From: a bacterium
Lineage (GTDB): Bacteria; Bipolaricaulota; Bipolaricaulia; UBA7950; UBA9294
Reading direction: 5' to 3'
Assembly: GCA_030671645.1 (NCBI GenBank)
Contig: DAOVHV010000005.1
Span: forward strand, 1-17,048
DNA length: 17,048 nt
A program made the translations under genes and the position numbers. The notes under the pieces are model-generated. The model was not told the DNA's origin and ran no database searches. It saw only the letters and a program-made list of their open reading frames with translations. Below, one piece after another: positions 8,293 to 14,223 of this stretch. Position 1 is the stretch's first letter. Every line of letters starts with the position of its first letter.

Positions 8293-9611
8293 CGAATCCC
8301 TTCCAAAACCTGGATCAGCCGATCGAGTTCTTCTCTCGTGCGCTTCTCGGTGACAGCCAGCCGGAGAGCGTTCTCAAGACCCACCGAGCGCAGATCATCC
8401 GGTGCCTCCACCGCGAATCCAGCCTGAACAAGTCGGTCATGAATCACGGCAGCATCGCCGGGAACGGTCAGAACGAACTCGTTGAAGAATGCGCCGCTGA
8501 AGGCCCGCTCATAGCCATCGATCGCCGTGATGCCGTCCGCTAAGTAATGCGCTTTCTGAAGATTCAATTCTGCGACTTGGCGCAGTCCTGCAGAACCGGC
8601 GCTGGCAAGATAGATAGTTGCAGCCAGGGCGCAAAGTGCCGAATCTGTGCAAATATTGGAAGTGGCCCGCTGGCGGCGGATGTGCTGTTCGCGCGTTTGT
8701 GCAGCCATGGTGTACCCAGTCTTCCCGTCCGCATCGACCGTACGCCCGGACACCCGTCCCGGCATTTGGCGCAGGTACTCCTTGCGAGTGGCGAACAATC
8801 CCAGTAATGGTCCACCATATCCCATGGAGAGCCCGAGCGATTGACCTTCGGCCACCACGATGTCGGCGTCGAACACTCCCGGAGGCTGCAGCAGCCCCAG
8901 GGACAACGGATGACACGACACGATCAGCAGCGCCTCGCCTATTCGATCCTTGAGTCCTGCCAACGGTTCGATCACGCCGAAGGCATTGGGCGTTTGAATG
9001 ACGATCGCTGAAAGCTCCTCGGGGAGAGACGTGAGTTCGACCGTTCCGCTCTCTGCGTACGGAACCTCGTGAATCTCGATCTCGGTCGCCCAGCAATAGG
9101 TATCGAGAACCCGGCGCAGATGCGTAAACAACGAGCGAGGAACCGCGACCGCGCCCTTCTTTCGGATTCGCTCGGCCATGAGAACGGCCTCGGCCAGCGC
9201 AGTTGCGCCATCGTACATCGAGGCGTTGGCGATCTCCATTCCCGTGAGTTCACAAACGAATGTCTGGAATTCAAACATCGCCGTCAGCGTACCCTGGCTA
9301 ATCTCGGGCTGGTAGGGTGTATAGGCCGTGGAAAACTCGGATCGGGACAGCATGTGACCAACGATGCTGGGTACATAGTGGTCGTAGACGCCACCCCCCA
9401 GCATGCAAACGGCATCTGCCGACTTGTTGCGATCTGCCATGGTTCCCAGCATGGAAGCCACTTCCAGCTCGCTACGCGCCGGAAGACCCAGGGGTTGAAA
9501 CTTCTCCTTGATCGAGCTGGAAATATCCGCGAACAACTCCTCGATCGACGAAACACCAATCGACGCCAGCATCTCGCGTCGATCATCAGCCGTGTTGGGG
9601 ATATAACGCAT
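8289..9611 (-). CDS. gcvPA: Glycine dehydrogenase (decarboxylating) subunit 1
   Basis: Alpha subunit of the split P-protein, 440 aa, the normal size. It corresponds to the N-terminal half of fused GcvP and pairs with the PLP-carrying GcvPB. Family segments include the start MRYIPNTADDRREML, the region MLGGGVYDHYVPSIV, YTPYQPEISQGTL, the DGATALAEA segment and GYGGPLLGLFA. There is no PLP lysine in this subunit, as expected. The ATG at 9611 has GGAGG (9621-9625 on the complementary strand) nine bases upstream, inside the end of gcvH, and the gap to the gcvH stop is 5 bp. The operon order is gcvH-gcvPA-gcvPB. Confidence 0.95.
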   Translation of the reverse strand: MRYIPNTADDRREMLASIGVSSIEELFADISSSIKEKFQPLGLPARSELEVASMLGTMADRNKSADAVCMLGGGVYDHYVPSIVGHMLSRSEFSTAYTPYQPEISQGTLTAMFEFQTFVCELTGMEIANASMYDGATALAEAVLMAERIRKKGAVAVPRSLFTHLRRVLDTYCWATEIEIHEVPYAESGTVELTSLPEELSAIVIQTPNAFGVIEPLAGLKDRIGEALLIVSCHPLSLGLLQPPGVFDADIVVAEGQSLGLSMGYGGPLLGLFATRKEYLRQMPGRVSGRTVDADGKTGYTMAAQTREQHIRRQRATSNICTDSALCALAATIYLASAGSAGLRQVAELNLQKAHYLADGITAIDGYERAFSGAFFNEFVLTVPGDAAVIHDRLVQAGFAVEAPDDLRSVGLENALRLAVTEKRTREELDRLIQVLEGIR

Positions 9612-9616
9612 ACCTG

Positions 9617-10000
9617 CTATCCTCCGGCTGTGAAGGACTCGTATCCCGCCGCGTCCAGTGTGTCCTCGAGTTCTGCCGGATCGCTAATCTCCAATACCAG
9701 GATCCACCCGCCCTCATGAGGCGAGGAGTTGATCGTTTCCGGCGCCGATTCGAGTCCGTCATTGACTTCCACGACAGTTCCGGCTGCAGGAGCGAACACA
9801 TCGCCCACAGCCTTCACAGACTCGACCGTGGCCACGTTGTCGCCCTTCTGGACGGACGCACCGACCGCGGGCAACTCCGCAAAAACGATGTCCCCCAGTT
9901 CGGCCTGCGCGTGATCGGTGAGACCGATACGCGCCCGATTTCCTTGCAGCTGAATCCACTGGTGATCTTTGGTATAGCGATAATCCGCTGGATAGGCCAT
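9617..10000 (-). CDS. gcvH: Glycine cleavage system H protein
   Basis: Lipoyl carrier that shuttles the aminomethyl group between P, T and L proteins. The chosen start is ATG 10000, preceded by a GGGGGAAG-type ribosome binding site and giving MAYPADYRYTKDHQWIQL, the typical GcvH beginning; the reading frame stays open 42 codons further upstream, but that part is not GcvH-like and runs into dnaB. The product is 127 aa, standard length. The lipoylation site is Lys63 in ATVESVKAVGDVFAP. The conserved GLTDHAQAELGDIVF and the C-terminal GWILVLEISDP are present. It is the first gene of the gcv operon, with a perfect TATAAT -10 box about 41 bp upstream. gcvT and a local lipoate ligase gene are not visible. 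Confidence 0.96.
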   Translation of the reverse strand: MAYPADYRYTKDHQWIQLQGNRARIGLTDHAQAELGDIVFAELPAVGASVQKGDNVATVESVKAVGDVFAPAAGTVVEVNDGLESAPETINSSPHEGGWILVLEISDPAELEDTLDAAGYESFTAGG

Positions 10001-10040
10001 TGCTTCTTCCCCCTTGTCTTGTACCTGGCAGTTGAGGTCG

Positions 10041-10069
10041 ATTATAAGACGCCGTTGTGTGCTAAGCCA
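10041..10069 (-). promoter_or_regulatory. Predicted promoter of gcvH-gcvPA-gcvPB
   Basis: On the minus strand a perfect TATAAT occupies 10046-10041, in the 94-bp gap between dnaB and gcvH. The hexamer 17 bases upstream (TGGCTT, 10069-10064) is a poor -35 match, so an activator may be needed. Transcription would start near 10034, giving a leader of about 34 nt before the gcvH ATG. That is too short for a glycine riboswitch, and none was seen. Confidence 0.55.
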
Positions 10070-10094
10070 TGCCCCTTTGTAAGGATCCATACCA

Positions 10095-11471
10095 TCACTC
10101 CCCGAGAACCGGATAGAAACTCGCATAGGTTTTGTGGAACATCAGTTCGACGTTTCCAACCGGCCCGTTTCTCTGCTTGGCGATAATCAACTCCGACGGG
10201 GCGGAAGTATCGCTGGGAGCGCCGGTGCCACCTTCGTCCTGTTGACGATGGTAATCCTCGCGATAGATGAACATGACGATGTCCGCGTCCTGTTCGATGG
10301 CTCCCGACTCACGTAGATCGGCCAAACGAGGACGCCTTTCGGTTCGCCCTTCGGGAGAACGATTCAGCTGCGATGCGGCAATCACACAGATATTCAACTC
10401 GCGAGCCAGCCGTTTGAGCGAACGTGAGATGTAGGCAACCTCTTGTTCGCGGCGATCGGCACGAATTCCACCCTCGACCAGCTGTAAGTAATCGACCATG
10501 ACGACATCCAGGCCGTGCTGTGCGGCCATGCGGCGTGCCCGCGCCCTGATTTCCAGAACCGAGACGCCGGGTGAATCGTCGACGATGATCTGAGCCTTCT
10601 GAAGCTTGCTGGCCGCATGCGCCAAGTCGCGCCATTTCTCGCCGGGTACGTATCCGCCGCGTAGTTGGTGCAGGCTGATCTTTCCCTCACCACACAGCAA
10701 CCGTTCCAACAGGTGTTCCTTCTTCATTTCGAGGGAAAACATGCCGATTGTTGCGTTGTCACGGATGGACATGTGGCGAGCCAACGCCAGTAAGAAACTC
10801 GTTTTTCCCGTTCCCGGACGTCCAGCGACGATCACCAAATCGGATCTCTGCATCCCGGCAGTCATTTCGTCGAGATAGGGAAATCCCGTGGAGAATCCGG
10901 TCACCGTATGACGGCCGGGATCTCGATGCAGCTTCTCCAACGTATCGATATGTTCGTAAAGAAAATCGCTGATCAGGAAATACGAACTGCCCGTATCGCG
11001 ACTGGAAATGTCGAAGATGAGGGACTCGGCACGATCCAAAATCTCATCGGTCTCGCTGATTTCGTCGAAACCAAGCTCAGAAATTCGTCCGCCCGCTTCG
11101 ATCAGCGAACGCAAGGTGGCTTTGCGCTTGACGATGTCGGCGTAGTACTCCAGGCTGGCCGTGGTGGTGGTGCGATCCAGCAACTCGTTCAGATACATGC
11201 GGCCGCCGGCGCGTTCCATGTCGCCGGTTTCTTCCAAGCGATTGGCGAGCAGAACGATGTCGGACGGCTCACTTCGATTGAACAGCTCGCGGATGATTCG
11301 AAAGATGACGCGGTGCCGGCGCTCATAGAAATGCTCGGGGATCAGCTTGTCTACCAGGATAGGCATAGTGCTCTCCGGCTCCAGGATGGCCGCACCAAGC
11401 ACGACTTGCTCCGCTTCGATGTTCTTCGGAAGCTCTCGCACATCCGTACGATCGACTCGCGTTGCGTCCAC
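10095..11471 (-). CDS. dnaB: Replicative DNA helicase DnaB
   Basis: Hexameric 5'-3' helicase that unwinds DNA at the replication fork. The start chosen is GTG 11471: AGGCGGTGA (11485-11477, one mismatch to the anti-Shine-Dalgarno complement) lies five bases upstream, and the resulting N-terminus reaches LPKNIEAEQVVLGA after a DnaB-like distance. A TTG at 11528 or GTG at 11480 is in frame but less well placed. The product is 458 aa, standard length. The N-terminal collar domain (about 15-115) has HFYERRHRVIF; the RecA-like domain carries Walker A GRPGTGKTSF (Lys223), MFSLEMKKEHLLERLL, Walker B VVMVDYLQLVEG, the SRSLKRLARELNICVIAASQ segment and the arginine-finger region LRESGAIEQDADIVMFIYR. 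There is no intein, although dnaB is a common insertion site. It is divergent from rpsB and upstream of the gcv operon. Confidence 0.95.
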   Translation of the reverse strand: MDATRVDRTDVRELPKNIEAEQVVLGAAILEPESTMPILVDKLIPEHFYERRHRVIFRIIRELFNRSEPSDIVLLANRLEETGDMERAGGRMYLNELLDRTTTTASLEYYADIVKRKATLRSLIEAGGRISELGFDEISETDEILDRAESLIFDISSRDTGSSYFLISDFLYEHIDTLEKLHRDPGRHTVTGFSTGFPYLDEMTAGMQRSDLVIVAGRPGTGKTSFLLALARHMSIRDNATIGMFSLEMKKEHLLERLLCGEGKISLHQLRGGYVPGEKWRDLAHAASKLQKAQIIVDDSPGVSVLEIRARARRMAAQHGLDVVMVDYLQLVEGGIRADRREQEVAYISRSLKRLARELNICVIAASQLNRSPEGRTERRPRLADLRESGAIEQDADIVMFIYREDYHRQQDEGGTGAPSDTSAPSELIIAKQRNGPVGNVELMFHKTYASFYPVLGE

Positions 11472-11498
11472 GTGCTTCACCGCCTCAAATGTAGCATC

Positions 11499-11528
11499 AT
11501 TATCACTCGTCGCACACGTGGCGAACAA
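11499..11528 (-). promoter_or_regulatory. Predicted dnaB promoter
   Basis: On the minus strand, TTGTTC (11528-11523) and GATAAT (11504-11499) are separated by 18 bases. The start of transcription would be near 11492, leaving a leader of about 21 nt that contains the AGGCGGTGA ribosome binding site. The -10 matches consensus at five of six positions; the -35 is weaker. It lies back to back with the rpsB promoter, with about 45 bp between the two -35 boxes. Confidence 0.5.
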
Positions 11529-11574
11529 GTGAAACCGACGAGATCATGGATTCGGGGCTCCAAAACGCACGAGA

Positions 11575-11603
11575 TTGCGGATCTATCGGGCTTTAGCTAT
11601 ACT
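11575..11603 (+). promoter_or_regulatory. Predicted rpsB-tsf-pyrH promoter
   Basis: TTGCGG (11575-11580) and TATACT (11598-11603) are separated by exactly 17 bases, a good sigma-70-type match. Transcription would begin near 11610, giving a leader of about 31 nt with GGAGGG just before the GTG start. The leader is too short to hold a long S2-binding structure of the kind known upstream of gammaproteobacterial rpsB. Confidence 0.7.
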
Positions 11604-11640
11604 CCGGCATCATGAGTTCAGGACAATTTGGGAGGGTAAT

Positions 11641-12903
11641 GTGGACGTCCTTACGATGAAAGAACTGCTCGAAACGGGAGTGCATTTCGGGCATCGAACA
11701 AGAAAGTGGAACCCCAAGATGGCGCGCTACATCTTCACAGAGCGCAAGGGGATTCACATCATCGACCTGGAGCAGACGGTCGATCTGTTTAGAAAAGCCT
11801 ACTACTTCGTGCAAGATAACGCAGCCAATGGTGGAGAAGTCGTTTTCGTCGGAACCAAGAAGCAAGTTCAGGCGACCATCGCCGAAGAAGCGCAACGTTG
11901 CGGAGCACATTATGTCAATCGCAGGTGGCTCGGCGGCACGCTGACCAACTTCGGAACCATCAAACTGAGTATCGATCGAATGAAGAAGATGGAAGCCATG
12001 ATCGAAGATGGCACGGTCGATCACATGCCGAACAAAGAAGCCAGCCGTCTGCGCCGACGTCTGGCCAAGCTGCAGCGCAACCTCGATGGGCTGCGACATA
12101 TGGAGAAGAAGCCCAGCGTGATGTTCGTTATTGACCCGGACTCCGAAACCATCGCCGTGCACGAAGCCAATCTCTCAGGAATTCCCGTCATTGCCATTGT
12201 CGATACCAACTGCGATCCGGATCCGATCGATTTCCTGATTCCTGGAAATGACGACGCCATCAAGGCGACCAAGTTGATCACCGCCCGCATCGCCGACGCC
12301 GTTCTCGAAGGACGAGAAGGTCGACAAGATGCCCCGGAGGCTTCGGCAACGACTCAAGAAGATGCCAAAGCCGAAGAGGATAAGCCCGAAGATGGAGAAG
12401 TCGTCGCCACCGAACAGGAACAGGTGGTCGAGAACGCTGCCGACGTCGATGTGTCCGAAGAAGCTGCTGAAGTAGAAGAAGAGACAGCCGACGAGGTCGA
12501 AGAGGACAAACCCGAAGACGAAGAAGCCGTTGCCACCGAACAGGAACAGGCGGTCGAGGACGCTGCCGATGTGTCCGAGGAAGCTGTTGAAGCAGAAGAA
12601 GAGACGGCAGACGAGGTCGAAGAGAACAAGCCCGAAGATGAAGAAGCCGTCGCCACTGAACAGGAACAGGCGGTCGAGGACGCTGCTGATGTGTCTGAAG
12701 AGGCTGCTGAAGTAGAAGAAGAGACGGCCGACGAGGTCGAAGAGGACAAGCCCGAAGACGAAGAAGTCGTCGCCACCGAACAGGAACAGGGGGTCGCGGT
12801 CGAGGACGTTGCCGATGTCGATGTGTCCGAAGAAGCTGCTGAAGTAGAGGAAGCGGCAGGAGACGAGGTCGAAGAGGACAAAGAGGGCAAAGGAAACGAA
12901 TGA
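11641..12903 (+). CDS. rpsB: 30S ribosomal protein S2 with acidic repeat extension
   Basis: Small-subunit protein needed for S1 docking and mRNA placement. The start is GTG 11641: GGAGGG (11631-11636) precedes it and it yields MDVLTMKELLETGVHFGH, aligning with the ordinary S2 N-terminus. Residues 1 to about 228 form a standard S2 core (RKWNPKMARYIF, NRRWLGGTLTNF, RRRLAKLQRNLDG, PVIAIVDTNCDPDPIDF, IPGNDDAIKA). Residues from about 229 to 420 are an added tail, nearly doubling the usual 230-260 aa. The tail holds four tandem repeats of 42, 40, 40 and 44 residues, about half Asp/Glu with almost no positive charge, and is probably disordered or helical. Nucleotide repeats are listed separately. 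The stop overlaps the tsf start by 4 bp. The core function is certain; the purpose of the tail is unknown. Confidence 0.95.
   Translation: MDVLTMKELLETGVHFGHRTRKWNPKMARYIFTERKGIHIIDLEQTVDLFRKAYYFVQDNAANGGEVVFVGTKKQVQATIAEEAQRCGAHYVNRRWLGGTLTNFGTIKLSIDRMKKMEAMIEDGTVDHMPNKEASRLRRRLAKLQRNLDGLRHMEKKPSVMFVIDPDSETIAVHEANLSGIPVIAIVDTNCDPDPIDFLIPGNDDAIKATKLITARIADAVLEGREGRQDAPEASATTQEDAKAEEDKPEDGEVVATEQEQVVENAADVDVSEEAAEVEEETADEVEEDKPEDEEAVATEQEQAVEDAADVSEEAVEAEEETADEVEENKPEDEEAVATEQEQAVEDAADVSEEAAEVEEETADEVEEDKPEDEEVVATEQEQGVAVEDVADVDVSEEAAEVEEAAGDEVEEDKEGKGNE
12373..12870 (+). repeat. Four in-frame tandem repeats in rpsB
   Basis: Units lie at 12373-12498 (126 bp), 12499-12618 (120), 12619-12738 (120) and 12739-12870 (132), each starting with codons for EEDKPED or EENKPED. 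Units 2 and 3 differ, by hand count, at 12 of 120 positions, and 9 of these are synonymous. Length differences come from whole-codon changes (extra Asp-Val in units 1 and 4, extra Val-Ala in unit 4), so the frame is always kept. Unit 2 has 20 acidic residues out of 40 and one lysine. Confidence 0.9.
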
Positions 12904-13508
12904 CGACGATTGAGACCGAAGATATCAAACGACTCCGCGAAGAGACCGGCATCGGCATGATGGACTGTAAGCGCGCCCTCACCGAGGCCAACGGCGATTT
13001 GGAGCGCGCCAAGGAAATTCTACGAGAACAAGGTCTTGAGTTGATGGAACAAATCGGGAGAGAAGCCCACGAAGGCCTCATCGTGGCCTACGTGCATCAC
13101 ACCGGCAAGGTCGGTGTGATGGTGGAAATGGCCTGCAACACGGACTTCGCCGCCAGGGGTCCGGAATTCATCCAACTGGCCAACGACATTGCCATGCACA
13201 TCGCTTCCGAAGCGCCGCTATACGTTGCTCCCGACAATGTTCCGGGAGAAGACATCGAGCAGAAGAAAGCAGAAATGCGCAAGCAGCTTGAGGAGCAAGG
13301 AAAACCTGCCGAAATCATCGAGAAGGCCGTCGAAGGCAGCATTGCACGCTTCTTCAAGGCCGTCTGCTTAATCAAACAGCCGTTCATCAAGAACCCTGAC
13401 GTCGCCATCGAAGATCTGTTGGCGGATCTTCGAACGAAAACCGGCGAAAACATCTCGGTTGCCCAATTCACGCGGTTTGCGATTGGAGACGACGAGGAAG
13501 AGGCCTAG
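12900..13508 (+). CDS. tsf: Elongation factor Ts, short form
   Basis: Guanine-nucleotide exchange factor that regenerates EF-Tu-GTP. The ATG overlaps the rpsB stop (ATGA) and has AAAGGA (12889-12894) five bases upstream. The N-terminal UBA-like part is clear (IKRLREETGIGMMDCKRAL), followed by the dimerisation/core region. The EF-Tu-contacting TDF motif is Thr81-Asp82-Phe83 in CNTDFAARGPEF; the usual motif is NTDFVARN, so Val and Asn are replaced by Ala and Gly. The product is 202 aa, against about 283 in E. coli; Thermus also has a short form near 196 aa, so this is probably natural and not truncation. It ends in the acidic DDEEEA. Residues 44-60 differ from the usual Lys/Ala-rich helix. Confidence 0.94.
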   Translation: MTTIETEDIKRLREETGIGMMDCKRALTEANGDLERAKEILREQGLELMEQIGREAHEGLIVAYVHHTGKVGVMVEMACNTDFAARGPEFIQLANDIAMHIASEAPLYVAPDNVPGEDIEQKKAEMRKQLEEQGKPAEIIEKAVEGSIARFFKAVCLIKQPFIKNPDVAIEDLLADLRTKTGENISVAQFTRFAIGDDEEEA

Positions 13509-13515
13509 AACGATA

Positions 13516-14205
13516 ATGGTCGACAAACCAGCCCGCATCTTACTCAAACTGAGCGGGGAGGCGTTGAAGGGAGAGAACAGTCCGTTCTCTCCCGTTTCTT
13601 TGCAACGCATCTGTGAATCCATCGCATCTGTTCCCATCCAATGGGCGATTGTGGTGGGTGCAGGCAATCTGATCCGCGGAGCCGGGAGCCAGTGGCTCGA
13701 TCGCGTTGAAGCCGACACCATGGGCATGCTGGCCACGGTGCTGAATGCGCTGGCCCTACAGTCCTATTGGGTCAGCTTAGGGAAAGACGTTCTCATCCAA
13801 TCCGCCGTCGACACGCAACTCACCCATCCTATTTCGCCTCGTGACGCCCAGGCAGCTCTCGCTGAGGGAATCATTGTGATCTTCGCGGGAGGAACCGGCA
13901 GTCCGTTGGTGACTACAGATACGGCTGCCGCCATCCGCGCTGTATCCATTGAGGCCGATCTGCTGATCAAGGGTTCAAATGTAGCCGGCGTTTATGACGG
14001 CGATCCGTCTCTCGATCCTGCGGCGCAGCTCATTCAAGAACTCACCTACGACGAGTTCTTGGCCCACCGGTATGGCGTGATGGATCAGATCGCTGTTGAG
14101 ATTTGCCGCGAACATGGCATGCCAATCGAGGTGTTTCATCTCGAACAGCCTGATGCGCTGGCCTCCATCGCAGCCGGAAAGAAAGTGGGAACACGTATTC
14201 AGTAG
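13516..14205 (+). CDS. pyrH: UMP kinase
   Basis: Phosphorylates UMP to UDP with ATP, an amino-acid-kinase fold enzyme of pyrimidine nucleotide synthesis, usually hexameric and feedback-inhibited by UTP. The start is ATG 13516, giving MVDKPARILLKLSGEALKGE, the standard N-terminus; the frame is open 19 codons further back into tsf but is not PyrH-like. The product is 229 aa. Motifs: LKLSGEALKG, VVGAGNLIRGAG (commonly GGGN), DTMGMLATVLNALAL, FAGGTGSPLVTTDTAAA (commonly GTGNP) and NVAGVYDGDP. The small substitutions do not remove known catalytic residues. A possible GAGG lies about 12 bases upstream, which is weak; the 7-bp gap after tsf suggests coupling. frr is not downstream; the convergent recG is. 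Confidence 0.95.
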   Translation: MVDKPARILLKLSGEALKGENSPFSPVSLQRICESIASVPIQWAIVVGAGNLIRGAGSQWLDRVEADTMGMLATVLNALALQSYWVSLGKDVLIQSAVDTQLTHPISPRDAQAALAEGIIVIFAGGTGSPLVTTDTAAAIRAVSIEADLLIKGSNVAGVYDGDPSLDPAAQLIQELTYDEFLAHRYGVMDQIAVEICREHGMPIEVFHLEQPDALASIAAGKKVGTRIQ

Positions 14206-14223
14206 TCTTTTCCCAACGCCGCG

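Noticed and set aside
7789..8427. Antisense open frame of 212 aa over gcvPB/gcvPA, and a similar one at 9069-9719
   Set aside because: Both are complements of well-supported conserved genes and show no domain or start signal of their own.
10000..10034. Glycine riboswitch upstream of gcvH
   Set aside because: The predicted leader is about 34 nt, too short for one aptamer, and no matching structure was seen in the 94-bp gap.
10001..10126. Upstream extension of gcvH by 42 codons
   Set aside because: It overlaps the dnaB end and the gcv promoter, whereas ATG 10000 has a good ribosome binding site and the conserved GcvH start.
12373..12870. CRISPR-like or satellite interpretation of the repeats
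   Set aside because: Units are contiguous, in frame, without spacers, and continue the S2 protein; no cas genes are present.
12278..13081. Long antisense open frames (267 aa Pro/Leu/Arg-rich; 178 aa Ser-rich at 12354-12890)
   Set aside because: They mirror the repetitive acidic codons of rpsB, have very biased composition, no ribosome binding site and no recognisable domain.
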